64,000 nucleotides of DNA from an uncultured Mucilaginibacter sp. (GTDB lineage Bacteria > Bacteroidota > Bacteroidia > Sphingobacteriales > Sphingobacteriaceae), in NCBI RefSeq assembly GCF_946479965.1, contig NZ_CAMLHX010000002.1:62001-126000 (forward strand), in the 5' to 3' direction. The number at the start of each line of letters is the position of its first letter. The first letter of the stretch is position 1. Shown one piece after another: positions 16,364-25,070 of this stretch. The translations under genes were made by a program, and so were the position numbers. The notes beneath the pieces are model-generated. The model ran no database searches, was not told the DNA's origin, and saw nothing but the letters and a program-made list of their open reading frames with translations.

Positions 16364-16903
16364 GTGAAACCAAAAATCATTGTAGAATCTATTGCAATAG
16401 GGCAAGCTACGTTAGCTGACATACCGCAATTAAAAGAATTGGGGCTTATAGCTTACGGTCAATATGCAGAGACTTTAGGTGCTGACCATTGGGCCCAAAT
16501 GCAACAAAATTTAAGCAACGAGGCAATGTTTGCCGATTTGCTCAGCAAGTCGACCTGCTTTATTGCCCGCCATGCAAACGAAATTATCGGCATGGCTTTT
16601 CTGCTACCAAGTGGTAATCCTGTTGATGTTTATCAAGCAGATTGGAGCAGCATACGATTAGTGGCAGTTCATCCGTCACATCAAGGCAAACACATAGCCC
16701 GGACGCTTACTCAAATATGCATTAACCAGGCTATAAGCAATGGCGAAAAAACTATTGCGTTACATACTTCGTCAATGATGCCGGCGGCCATGCATGTTTA
16801 CGAGAGTTTCGGATTTAAAATAATTAAAGATCTCGGCAAACGTTTCGGTCAGCAATACTTTTTATACACGCTTGATCTTCCCGCTAAAACCTCGGCTCCA
16901 TAA
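16364..16903 (+). CDS. GNAT family N-acetyltransferase
   Basis: A 179-residue cytoplasmic acetyltransferase. [18 protein letters not shown] is the acetyl-CoA pyrophosphate loop (Q/RxxGxG/A form, here QGKHIA). [20 protein letters not shown] is the C-terminal core motif. The start must be GTG at 16364, since no ATG occurs before the domain begins. A TACTTTAG box just upstream is a weak promoter. It overlaps the convergent alanine dehydrogenase gene by 20 bases. The acceptor is unknown. Confidence 0.82.
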   Translation: MKPKIIVESIAIGQATLADIPQLKELGLIAYGQYAETLGADHWAQMQQNLSNEAMFADLLSKSTCFIARHANEIIGMAFLLPSGNPVDVYQADWSSIRLVAVHPSHQGKHIARTLTQICINQAISNGEKTIALHTSSMMPAAMHVYESFGFKIIKDLGKRFGQQYFLYTLDLPAKTSAP

Positions 16904-17990
16904 AGGGATAACCATAAACATCAGCCACCGCTTTATAAGTAACAGAGCCATCATAAGTGTTAAGGCCCTTTAACAAGGCCGCGTTACCAGCAAAAGCCTT
17001 TTTGTACCCCTTACCAGCAATTTGCAGTGCATAAAATAACGTAGCATTTGTTAAGGCGATGGTTGAAGTATACGGAACCGCGCCTGGCATATTTCCAACG
17101 GAGTAATGCAGCACGTTATTCTTTATATAAACCGGGTCATCATGTGTGGTAACATGGTCAGCTGTTTCAAATATACCACCCTGATCTATTGCCACATCTA
17201 CAATAACCGACCCCGGCTCCATAGATGCTACCATTGCTTCGGTAACTAGCTTAGGCGATTTTGCACCGGGTATTAACACTGCACCAATCACCAGATCAGA
17301 ACATTTAACAATTTGCGCTATAGTGCTTGAATTGGATGCCAATGTAGAAACCTGGTAACCGAATATATCATCCAATTGACGTAAACGATCCAGATTAGTA
17401 TCAAGTATTGTTACTTCGGCACCCAAACCTATGGCTATCTTCGCCGCATTGGTGCCGGCTACACCCCCGCCTATAATGGCAACCTTGGCTCTGCGCACTC
17501 CCGGCACGCCACTTAGCAGCACACCTTTGCCACCATTTGGTTTCTCTAAATAGGCTGCACCCACCTGCACAGCCATACGGCCTGCAACCTCACTCATAGG
17601 AGTTAACAAAGGCAGGGTGCCGTTTGGTAATTGAATGGTTTCGTAAGCTATAGCGGTAACTTTTTTGTCCAGCAAAGCCTGGGTAAGTTTGGGTTCGGCG
17701 GCCAGATGCAGGTAGGTAAATAGGATCAGGTCATGGCGAAAGTATTGAAATTCGCTCTCAATGGGCTCTTTTACCTTCATTACCATGTTGGCTGCCCAGG
17801 CTTCGGCGGCGGTATCAACTATCGTTGCTCCTGCCTGTTCATACACAGCATCGGTAAAACCCGATCCTTCTCCTGCACTTTTTTGAATACTTACCTGGTG
17901 GCCCGCTGCAACTAATGCCTCAACACCCGCTGGTGTAACTGCTACTCTGTTCTCGTTATTTTTAATTTCTTTTGGTACGCCGATAGTCAT
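16884..17990 (-). CDS. ald: alanine dehydrogenase
   Basis: A 368-residue cytoplasmic enzyme converting L-alanine and NAD+ to pyruvate, ammonia and NADH. It opens with [26 protein letters not shown] (lysine near 74) and FTYLHLA (histidine near 95) carry the substrate-binding and catalytic pair. The NAD loop is [15 protein letters not shown]. The length is standard for Ald hexamers. It is monocistronic, with a -7 box about 127 bases upstream. Assimilation of alanine nitrogen or redox balance is the expected role. Confidence 0.94.
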   Translation of the reverse strand: MTIGVPKEIKNNENRVAVTPAGVEALVAAGHQVSIQKSAGEGSGFTDAVYEQAGATIVDTAAEAWAANMVMKVKEPIESEFQYFRHDLILFTYLHLAAEPKLTQALLDKKVTAIAYETIQLPNGTLPLLTPMSEVAGRMAVQVGAAYLEKPNGGKGVLLSGVPGVRRAKVAIIGGGVAGTNAAKIAIGLGAEVTILDTNLDRLRQLDDIFGYQVSTLASNSSTIAQIVKCSDLVIGAVLIPGAKSPKLVTEAMVASMEPGSVIVDVAIDQGGIFETADHVTTHDDPVYIKNNVLHYSVGNMPGAVPYTSTIALTNATLFYALQIAGKGYKKAFAGNAALLKGLNTYDGSVTYKAVADVYGYPFMEPRF

Positions 17991-18116
17991 GATCAGTTAA
18001 ATAAATGTGTTTGCATATATTAAATAACCGATACCGGCTGACTGAGAAGCCACCCGAGAATATTATCGCACGGAAGTAACGCGCTTTTTTGATAATAAAT
18101 CAGTTAATTAATGCCG

Positions 18117-18124
18117 CAAAAATA
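18117..18124 (-). promoter_or_regulatory. -7 box (TATTTTTG) on the minus strand, likely ald promoter
   Basis: CAAAAATA on the plus strand reads TATTTTTG on the minus strand. It would give ald a leader of roughly 120 bases. No clear -33 element was found. Confidence 0.45.
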
Positions 18125-18216
18125 AAACTAATTTTTGTCAAAATAGTTTTTAATGTTGCTTAACACACAGGCGTTTGTTAACATAAAAATAATATTAACA
18201 TTACTTTGCATTAACC

Positions 18217-18224
18217 TATTTTTG
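18217..18224 (+). promoter_or_regulatory. -7 box (TATTTTTG) for the histone-like gene
   Basis: TATTTTTG fits TAnnTTTG and lies 38 bases before the ATG at 18263. Confidence 0.5.
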
Positions 18225-18262
18225 CCCCTGAATTTCAACTACTTATTTGAACATACTCCCGC

Positions 18263-18604
18263 ATGAAAAAGAACGAAACAGCAGCCATTGCTAAGAAAGC
18301 CCGTAAAGCATTTAAAAAAGAACTCACCGAGAAAATAGCTACGCAATTAAAAGCTACAATTGGCGCAATTAGTACGGACATTAAAAAAACAAACAAAGCG
18401 ATTGAAAAGGCTGCGAAAAACCTTGTAAAGAAGATATCAAAACAGGCCGTAAGTAAAAAGGTATCATCTGTTAAAGCAGAAGTTAAAGCAAAACCGGTTG
18501 CTAAAACCGCAGAGGCTAAAGTAGTTCCGGCTACTGAGAAAGCCGCATCGGCTGCAAAAACTAAAGCTCCGGCTACCAAAAAACCAGCAGCTAAGCCTGA
18601 ATAG
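18263..18604 (+). CDS. lysine/alanine-rich histone H1-like protein
   Basis: A 113-residue, very basic protein. Residues 1-65 are helical and Lys-rich (ARKAFKKELTEKIATQLKA). Residues 70-113 form a Lys/Ala/Pro tail (KAPATKKPAAKPE) like the C-terminal tails of eukaryotic H1 and bacterial H1-like proteins. The composition implies DNA or nucleic-acid binding and nucleoid compaction. It has no signal peptide or other domain. It is likely transcribed alone from the -7 box at 18217. The H1-like label rests on composition, not on a recognised fold. Confidence 0.7.
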   Translation: MKKNETAAIAKKARKAFKKELTEKIATQLKATIGAISTDIKKTNKAIEKAAKNLVKKISKQAVSKKVSSVKAEVKAKPVAKTAEAKVVPATEKAASAAKTKAPATKKPAAKPE

Positions 18605-18710
18605 CGTAATTTAAAGGATACCGTTATTTTATAAAAACCTTATTTTTTATAATAAGGGACTAATTAGCTCAAAAAAACATTCATTTATAGCAAACTAGCT
18701 ATATGAATAT

Positions 18711-18718
18711 TATATTTG
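18711..18718 (+). promoter_or_regulatory. -7 box (TATATTTG) for the TPR-histidine kinase gene
   Basis: TATATTTG fits the Bacteroidota -7 consensus and lies 24 bases before the TTG start at 18743. Confidence 0.6.
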
Positions 18719-18742
18719 TTAGTCCCCGTTAAATAGCTGGTA

Positions 18743-20872
18743 TTGTTTTGCCTGAAAAAATATTCGAAGTTTAAAATCGCCATTGTTTTGGGGTGGCTTC
18801 TGTTGTTTTTGATTTTTTTTACAGGTTGCGAAAAAAAGACTGACAATTCCGGTAGGTATACCGACGCTTTTTTACCCATATTTAATCAAACTAATCGTTT
18901 TTTTGATGCCGATCAAACTGAAAAGGGACTGAATTACCTGGATTCGGCTTTTAATAAGTTATCTGCCCCCAACTATTCAGATCGTTTCAGGTTTTATTCC
19001 TTCCATTATGCACGGTATCAACGTGTATTGCACAATTATCCGAAAGCGTTACTGTATGCAGATAGTATGATACAGATGGCTAATAAAACAGCCGGTAAAG
19101 AGGATTATGTGGCTAATCTTGCGGAAGGGCATTACGCAAAGGGAGATTCTTATTTTGATCTACATCAATATAATGAATCGTTTCAATGTTATTACCAGGG
19201 CTACCTGATAGGCAAAAACTACCTGAACAACGAGGCCCTTTCTGATTACACCTATCGCATGGGTATGATCATGTATAAAAAATCGCGCTATCTGGCGGCT
19301 GCCAATTATTTCAAAGAGAGTTATAAGCAAAAAAACTATCAGAAAACAGAAGATGATTTTGTAGCTTTTTATCGCAAACAGGAATTATTGGATAACATTG
19401 GTTTAAGCTTAAAAAGCAACGGCAACCTTGATAGCGCCCTTTTTTATTTCAATAAGGTTAAAAACTTCGTTAATAAAAATGGTTACAAATATCCCGAAAA
19501 GAAAAACTTTGTTACCATGGCGCTCGGCGTAATATATGGTAACGAGGCAGAGATCTATATAGAACAGAAAAAATATGATAAAGCTATTGACCTTTTAAAG
19601 AAAAGTATTGCTATCAATCTGCAAAAGGGCTTCGATAATATTGACGCGCAATATGCTGAGATAAAACTTGCTAAGATATATGCCGGACAACAGCAAACTG
19701 CAGAGTTAAAGGCACTATTAGACGTGTTGCGCCCGCAACTTGATTCAATTAAAAACGAAACGGCCGAAGCGGAATGGAACCGCCTGATGGGGGATTATTT
19801 TATAACGCAAAATAACCTGGCAAAAGCCATGAGCCATTTTCAGTTGTATAATGCTCTAAAAGATTCGCTGGCCAAGAGAACCAGTTTGTTGCGCGAAAGC
19901 GACGTTACAGAACAGTTGGCTAACTATGAAAAAGCCCATCAAATAGAATTGCTAAACGAAAACAACAAGATACAACGCATCTATCTTGTGGTATCCATAT
20001 TATTTGGCTTAATGGCGCTTGTTATTATCTTTTTGGTTTACAGGTTCTGGAGCCGCTCAAAAAATGATGTTAAGTTAATGAATCGGCTTAATAAGCAAAT
20101 AAATGAGCAAAACAGCGATCTTGAAAAAGCGCTTGAAAAACTAAAATTAAGCAGTCAGGAAAAAGACCGCATTCTTAGAGCTGTGGCCCACGATTTGCGT
20201 AATCCAATAGGTGGAATTGCATCATTGACCTCTATTATGGCCGAGGAAGAATATACCGATGAGCAAAAGGAAATGATAAACCTGGTGAAGGAAACATCCT
20301 ATGACTCGCTTGAGCTTATCAATGAGATATTGGAGGCAGCCAACGTATCATCAATGCAACTTAATCCTGAACCGGTTGAGATCAACGCGTTGGTTAATAA
20401 CAGTATTGAATTGCTACGGTTTAAAGCCGCCGAAAAAGGACAGCAGATCCTGGTTGAACCCTTGCGGGGCCCGCAGGAACTACAAATAAGCCGTGAAAAA
20501 ATTTGGAGAGTTATAAGTAACATGATCAGCAACGCGATAAAATTCAGTCCTACAGGTGCTGTTATTAGCGTAAAGATTGAAAAGGCAGTAGATCAGGTTA
20601 TTATTTCAGTAAAAGACAATGGGATAGGCATCCCTGAAAAGATGCAGGATCAGGTATTCAATATGTTTACCAGTGCACAACGCCCGGGCACCGCCGGCGA
20701 AAAATCATTTGGACTGGGCCTTTCCATATGTCAGCAGATCATGGAAAAATCGGGTGGCTCAATCTGGTTCAAAAGTCGAAAGGACGGTACCACCTTTTTC
20801 ATCAGTTTGCCACTGGTGGATGGACCTACGGATGGCTCACCTCAAAAAATCAGCGTACCATTTACCAGATGA
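18743..20872 (+). CDS. TPR-containing sensor histidine kinase with lipoprotein-like N-terminus
   Basis: A 709-residue sensor. The start appears to be TTG at 18743, since no ATG precedes the signal region. The N-terminus has a hydrophobic stretch and a lipobox-like FFTGCEKK. Residues about 60-400 are periplasmic TPR repeats (EIYIEQKKYDKAIDLLKKS). A transmembrane helix follows at about 411-433, then a short coiled coil. The HisKA domain has RAVAHDLRNPIGG, with the phospho-accepting His near 483. HATPase has NMISNAIKFSPTG, DNGIGIPEKM and FGLGLSI. It therefore autophosphorylates, but no response regulator is adjacent. It overlaps the GH1 gene by 36 bases tail to tail. Confidence 0.88.
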   Translation: MFCLKKYSKFKIAIVLGWLLLFLIFFTGCEKKTDNSGRYTDAFLPIFNQTNRFFDADQTEKGLNYLDSAFNKLSAPNYSDRFRFYSFHYARYQRVLHNYPKALLYADSMIQMANKTAGKEDYVANLAEGHYAKGDSYFDLHQYNESFQCYYQGYLIGKNYLNNEALSDYTYRMGMIMYKKSRYLAAANYFKESYKQKNYQKTEDDFVAFYRKQELLDNIGLSLKSNGNLDSALFYFNKVKNFVNKNGYKYPEKKNFVTMALGVIYGNEAEIYIEQKKYDKAIDLLKKSIAINLQKGFDNIDAQYAEIKLAKIYAGQQQTAELKALLDVLRPQLDSIKNETAEAEWNRLMGDYFITQNNLAKAMSHFQLYNALKDSLAKRTSLLRESDVTEQLANYEKAHQIELLNENNKIQRIYLVVSILFGLMALVIIFLVYRFWSRSKNDVKLMNRLNKQINEQNSDLEKALEKLKLSSQEKDRILRAVAHDLRNPIGGIASLTSIMAEEEYTDEQKEMINLVKETSYDSLELINEILEAANVSSMQLNPEPVEINALVNNSIELLRFKAAEKGQQILVEPLRGPQELQISREKIWRVISNMISNAIKFSPTGAVISVKIEKAVDQVIISVKDNGIGIPEKMQDQVFNMFTSAQRPGTAGEKSFGLGLSICQQIMEKSGGSIWFKSRKDGTTFFISLPLVDGPTDGSPQKISVPFTR

Positions 20873-22192
20873 TTTAATAATACGCTGTTGCGTATCAAAA
20901 TCAACATATATTATTCCGAAGCGCGGGTGATACCCCTCTGCCCATTCAAAGTTATCTGTAAGCGTCCAAATAAAGTAGCCGTTTACCTTGCAGCCCTCGT
21001 TTTTAGCTTTAAGTACTTGTTGCAGATAATCCTGTAAATAAGCAACACGTAAAGGGTCATGGACACTGCCATCCTCGTGTTTATCAGGAAATGCCGCGCC
21101 GCTTTCGGTAAGGTATATTTTTTTGATCTGTGGGTATTGGTTGTATTTGTGCAGCATGTGGTAAATAGATTGCGGCCACACCTCCCACCCCATTGCCGTT
21201 ACAGGTACATTACGTTTTTCAGCTTTAACCAAAGTAGCGTGTATGTAGGGCGTAAAAAAGGAATATTTCACAATTTCCCGCGTGTAATTTTGCAGACCGA
21301 TAAAATCAAAGTCAAAGGCCAGGTTCTCCTCATCGCCGGGTAACATATACTTTTTAATACCCTTTAGCACCGGCAGGTCCTCAAACGGGTAGCCTAAACC
21401 CAATACCGGTTCAATAAATAAGCGATTAAGCAATGAATCAACCCTTTTGGCTGCAGCAATATTACGTGGCTTATCAGAGTAAGGGTCAATGTACGAGCAC
21501 GAAAATGTTGTTCCTATTTCGGCATCTGGAAGTATCTCTCGTAACATCTTCCCCCCTGCCGCTATACTTAAAATAGCATGATGAACAGCGGGCAGAAAAT
21601 TGCTTAAACCGGTTTTACCAGGGGCATGTATACCGAAGAAATATCCTGCACCTGTAAACACCGACGGTTCATTCATCACCATCCAATGCTTAACCCTATC
21701 GCCAAAAGCATTAGCGCAAACAGCAACAAAATCTGTAAACCAGGTAACAACCTCGCGGTTAGTCCACCCGCCTTTAAGTTCAAGTGCGTGTGGCAGGTCC
21801 CAATGATATAACGTTGGCCAGGGTTCAATACCCAGCGCCAAGCAATAATCAATTATTTTATTATAATGATCAATCCCGGCCTGGTTAACATCGCCGGTAC
21901 CGTTTGGCATTATGCGCGACCACGAAATAGAAAACCTGAAATTTGGAATATTAAGCTGTTTTATCAGATCAATATCGTTCTGATACTGGTTATAAAAATC
22001 GCAGGCCGTATAATGGTGGCTGTTTCCGCGTATCTTGCCTTTTTTTCGGGCAAATACATCCCAAATAGATTCGCCCTTGCCATCGGCATCGTGCGCGCCC
22101 TCAATTTGTACAGCAGCGGTTGAAACACCCCAGATAAAGTCGTCGCCAAAAAGCGCCTTACTAACAGGTGTGTTGTTGTTAAAAGATTCCAT
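20837..22192 (-). CDS. GH1 family beta-glucosidase
   Basis: A 451-residue glycosidase with a (beta/alpha)8 barrel. The family start FIWGVSTAAVQIEG is at about residues 19-32. The acid/base Glu lies in MVMNEPSVF (about E175) and the nucleophile in YLTESGAAF (about E363). The usual TENG is TESG here. HWDLPHAL and the C-terminal WTLTDNFEWAEGY bind glucose. No signal peptide is seen, so it probably acts on imported cellobiose or related beta-glucosides in the cytoplasm. Beta-galactosidase or beta-fucosidase side activity is common in GH1. It is transcribed alone. Confidence 0.92.
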   Translation of the reverse strand: MESFNNNTPVSKALFGDDFIWGVSTAAVQIEGAHDADGKGESIWDVFARKKGKIRGNSHHYTACDFYNQYQNDIDLIKQLNIPNFRFSISWSRIMPNGTGDVNQAGIDHYNKIIDYCLALGIEPWPTLYHWDLPHALELKGGWTNREVVTWFTDFVAVCANAFGDRVKHWMVMNEPSVFTGAGYFFGIHAPGKTGLSNFLPAVHHAILSIAAGGKMLREILPDAEIGTTFSCSYIDPYSDKPRNIAAAKRVDSLLNRLFIEPVLGLGYPFEDLPVLKGIKKYMLPGDEENLAFDFDFIGLQNYTREIVKYSFFTPYIHATLVKAEKRNVPVTAMGWEVWPQSIYHMLHKYNQYPQIKKIYLTESGAAFPDKHEDGSVHDPLRVAYLQDYLQQVLKAKNEGCKVNGYFIWTLTDNFEWAEGYHPRFGIIYVDFDTQQRIIKSSGKWYADFLR

Positions 22193-22483
22193 TAAATTGA
22201 GCTAACGAGCAGCCCAAATTGTATATTATAATTTGATAAAAAAAATCCCTTTAGCGGATTAGTGAATAAAAGACGACCTCATGCTTTTTGAGATCATCCA
22301 ATCGCGTAAGCTGTTAAACAAATTGATTAAGTATTTCATGCTCTATTTCTTTATGATACTAAGGTACGGCGGTGATATGACGCTACTATAACAACAACAT
22401 TATCATATTGTTAAGCAAATTTCTTTTTTTAGGATATTAAATCTTGATTGCAATACTTATTTTTAGCTCAACCCGCTCTATAT

Positions 22484-23047
22484 ATGGAAATAAGCTATTA
22501 CGATATAACACTTGCTTTCGGATTATCCGAAGTAGTGCTCGCCGTTGTTAAGAGATCAAAAAAAACACAAGTTAAAAGTAATGCCGATAAAAATTCCTTG
22601 CTCGTCCTCTGGGTATGTATTGCGGGTGGCTTAATGTTAGGCGGTTTTGCGCCACATTATATCAATTTAACTTTTCCTGCGCTAGCCTGGATACACAATG
22701 CCGGCCTTGTGGTGCTTTTGGCGGGTTTTTTAGTAAGATGGTTAGCTATTCTGCAATTGGGTAAAATGTTTACTGTTAATGTAAGCATTAACAGCGGACA
22801 TCAGCTTAAAACCAACGGACTTTACGGTTTGGTAAGACATCCCAGCTATCTGGGCGCTTTGCTCATTCTGTTAGGTATAGGTTTGTTTACCGGTGATGCG
22901 GCCGCTTTAATTGTTGTATTTATTCCACCATTACTGGCGTTTATTTATAGAATGCATGTAGAAGAAAACGCTTTGGTAGCTGAATTTGGCCCGGAGTATG
23001 TAGACTATAAAAATAAAGTAGCCCGTATTATTCCGGGTGTTTATTAA
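22484..23047 (+). CDS. isoprenylcysteine carboxyl methyltransferase (ICMT)-type membrane methyltransferase
   Basis: A 187-residue inner-membrane protein with four to five hydrophobic segments. The C-terminal half carries GLYGLVRHPSYLGALL and HVEENALVAEFGPEYVDYK, the SAM-binding RHP-Y and EE-L signatures of the ICMT/phospholipid methyltransferase family. ATG at 22484 is preferred; the frame stays open back to a TTG at 22448. The bacterial substrate is unknown, perhaps a lipid or small thiol. A DinB gene follows 15 bases later, probably on the same transcript. Confidence 0.8.
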   Translation: MEISYYDITLAFGLSEVVLAVVKRSKKTQVKSNADKNSLLVLWVCIAGGLMLGGFAPHYINLTFPALAWIHNAGLVVLLAGFLVRWLAILQLGKMFTVNVSINSGHQLKTNGLYGLVRHPSYLGALLILLGIGLFTGDAAALIVVFIPPLLAFIYRMHVEENALVAEFGPEYVDYKNKVARIIPGVY

Positions 23048-23062
23048 CGAGGTTCTTGCAGT

Positions 23063-23521
23063 ATGCTTAAAGAATATTTTACCGAACTTTTTAACTACGA
23101 CAGGCATGTAAACCTGCAATTTGCAGCGCTTATAAATGCAGCCAATAATAAAGATAAACCCGCCGAGCTAATGTCCCATTTGTTAAATGCCCAGCAAATT
23201 TGGCTGAGCCGTTGTCTGGGAACCTCGTCTTCCAATTATCAGCTGTGGCCCAAATGGGAGCCAAATACCTTTAATAATATCATTATAAATAATCACCACG
23301 AATGGGCGATCTTTTTAGATACCGATATAGATCCGCAGCAAATTATTGTCTATAAAAATTTTAAGGGTGAAGAATTCAGCAGTAAGCTTATTGATATTTT
23401 AGCTCATGTTATTAACCATGGCACCCATCACCGCGCACAAATAGGGCTGCTTTTAAAACAAAACGAAGGTATTGAACTGCCATCTACTGATTATGTTCAT
23501 TATGTACGCGGCTTGCAATAA
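23063..23521 (+). CDS. DinB family protein
   Basis: A 152-residue four-helix-bundle protein. It starts EYFTELFNYDRHVN and has the metal-ligand histidines in MSHLLNAQQIW (about residue 39) and in HVINHGTHHRAQI near residue 127. These three-histidine DinB sites bind a divalent metal. It lies 15 bases downstream of the ICMT-type gene. It is unlike the DinB protein at 14212 apart from the fold. The function is unknown. Confidence 0.82.
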   Translation: MLKEYFTELFNYDRHVNLQFAALINAANNKDKPAELMSHLLNAQQIWLSRCLGTSSSNYQLWPKWEPNTFNNIIINNHHEWAIFLDTDIDPQQIIVYKNFKGEEFSSKLIDILAHVINHGTHHRAQIGLLLKQNEGIELPSTDYVHYVRGLQ

Positions 23522-23555
23522 AAGCTCGAATAGTGATATAAAACATAATAAACGT

Positions 23556-23563
23556 TAATTTTG
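23556..23563 (+). promoter_or_regulatory. -7 box (TAATTTTG) for the SCO/cytochrome operon
   Basis: TAATTTTG fits TAnnTTTG and lies 16 bases before the ATG at 23580. Confidence 0.5.
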
Positions 23564-23579
23564 GTTTCCCAATCCCAAA

Positions 23580-24008
23580 ATGATGAAAAAACTGAGCGTC
23601 CTTTTTGCCTTTATTGTTTTAGCCCTTGCTGCGTGTAAAGATGATAAAGCATCCGAAAAGGTATTATTAGACGAAGTGATCAGAATTCATGATGACGTGA
23701 TGGGAAAGGAAGAGTATCTAATGCGTAACAAAATGAAATTGGATACCCTCTTAATGCCCGGATCATTAAATGATAAATACACAATAGAAGAAAAGGCCGC
23801 TATAAGTGCTGTACGCTTTAAATTGACAAAAGCCGACGAAGCGATGTCAAAATGGATGGAGGGTTTTGACCCGGAGTTAAAAGGGAAATCGCACGAGGAA
23901 AAGATTAAATATTATACCGAGCAAAAAAAAGCCGTAACCAGAATTGATTCCATATTTACTGCTGTTATTGAAGGTTCGGATAAATATTTGAAGAAAATAA
24001 AAAAATAA
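23580..24008 (+). CDS. helical lipoprotein upstream of SCO
   Basis: A 142-residue lipoprotein. The signal MKKLSVLFAFIVLALAAC ends in a lipobox with Cys near residue 19. The mature part is highly charged and helical (VLLDEVIRIHDDVMGKEEYL and KIKYYTEQKKAVTRIDSI). Bacteroidota proteins of this sort are often labelled viral A-type inclusion protein, a name without functional meaning. One base separates it from the SCO gene, so the three genes to 25052 form one operon. A role in copper or cytochrome assembly is suggested only by context. Confidence 0.7.
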   Translation: MMKKLSVLFAFIVLALAACKDDKASEKVLLDEVIRIHDDVMGKEEYLMRNKMKLDTLLMPGSLNDKYTIEEKAAISAVRFKLTKADEAMSKWMEGFDPELKGKSHEEKIKYYTEQKKAVTRIDSIFTAVIEGSDKYLKKIKK

Positions 24009-24009
24009 T

Positions 24010-24651
24010 ATGAGAAAACTGATAATTGCAGGAGTTGTAATTTCAATGTGGACTGCCTGCAAATTTAATGATGATGTGCAACGCTTGCCAATAGCCGGCA
24101 ATCGTGATGTTGTTGCAAAAGTTGTTAACGGGCAGACTGTTACTGATACGGTATACCAAACCATCCCTGATTTTAAAACCGTTAATCAATACGGCGATTC
24201 TATTAAGAGTATAAATCTGGATGATAATATTTATGTGGCCGATTTCTTTTTTACCACCTGCCCTTCTATTTGCCCGGTGATGCACCGTAATATGCTGAAG
24301 GTGTACGAGGAATTTAAGGACATGCCCGATCTGAAGATCATATCATACACTATTGATCCGAAACATGATAGCGTAGCTGTACTTAAAAAGTATGCCGACA
24401 AATTGGGCCTTGAGGGTAATCGTTGGTGGTTATTACAGGGGAATAAGGAAGAAATATACAAGCTATCAACCAACTACCTGGTTACCTTCCCGGTGGAGGA
24501 TGCTAAGGAAAAATTTATTCATGATGGCTTTTTTATATTAGTGGATAAGCAAAAACGCATCCGTGGCCAATACGACGGTACTCAGCCGGACTCCGTGGCT
24601 AAACTTATTGCAGATATAAAACTGCTTAAAGCTGAACCCGAACAAAAATGA
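24010..24651 (+). CDS. SCO1/SenC family copper chaperone lipoprotein
   Basis: A 213-residue thioredoxin-fold protein. A short signal peptide ends in the lipobox WTAC (Cys17), so it is membrane-anchored and faces the periplasm. The Cu-binding pair lies in FFTTCPSICPVMH (Cys84 and Cys88), with the third ligand in FIHDGFF (about His171). SCO proteins deliver copper to the CuA site of cytochrome oxidase or act as thiol reductases. It follows a helical lipoprotein by one base and overlaps the cytochrome c gene by 4 bases. All known copper ligands are present. Confidence 0.9.
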   Translation: MRKLIIAGVVISMWTACKFNDDVQRLPIAGNRDVVAKVVNGQTVTDTVYQTIPDFKTVNQYGDSIKSINLDDNIYVADFFFTTCPSICPVMHRNMLKVYEEFKDMPDLKIISYTIDPKHDSVAVLKKYADKLGLEGNRWWLLQGNKEEIYKLSTNYLVTFPVEDAKEKFIHDGFFILVDKQKRIRGQYDGTQPDSVAKLIADIKLLKAEPEQK

Positions 24652-25052
24652 AGTGGAGAGTAAGCGGCTTTCTTGCCCTGTTTGTTTTTGTTTTGATAGC
24701 ATGCCAAAGCGAAGAGGAATTGGAGTTTGCGCGCTATTATTCAGGCGGCAGCGTTATTTATCAAAGTAAATGTCAAAATTGCCACGGTTCTGATGGTAAA
24801 GGTTTGGCGGCTTTGATACCGGCATTAACACAAATAAAGACTGACAGAAACTTAATAACCTGTTTGGTTAAATATGGGTCAAAAAAATCAATAAATCCGG
24901 CTGATAAGACGTTTGGCGGCGAAATGCCCGCTTCTGACCTCGCCCCTGTTGATATTGCCAAGGTGCTAACCTATGTCACCAACTCTTTCGGCAATAAAAT
25001 GGGTACTATCAACACGCAGCAGGTGGAGGCGGATCTGAAGGATTGTAAATGA
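24648..25052 (+). CDS. c-type cytochrome lipoprotein
   Basis: A 134-residue mono-haem cytochrome c. The signal peptide ends in a lipobox (FVLIAC), so it is probably lipid-anchored. CQNCHGSDGKG carries the CxxCH haem site, and EMPASDLAPVDIAKVLTYV holds the likely axial Met. The ATG overlaps the SCO stop by 4 bases, so expression is coupled. It may pass electrons to a terminal oxidase or nitrite/nitrous oxide reductase, but no oxidase gene is in the window. Confidence 0.87.
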   Translation: MKWRVSGFLALFVFVLIACQSEEELEFARYYSGGSVIYQSKCQNCHGSDGKGLAALIPALTQIKTDRNLITCLVKYGSKKSINPADKTFGGEMPASDLAPVDIAKVLTYVTNSFGNKMGTINTQQVEADLKDCK

Positions 25053-25070
25053 TCCGTTTGATGGCAGCCG

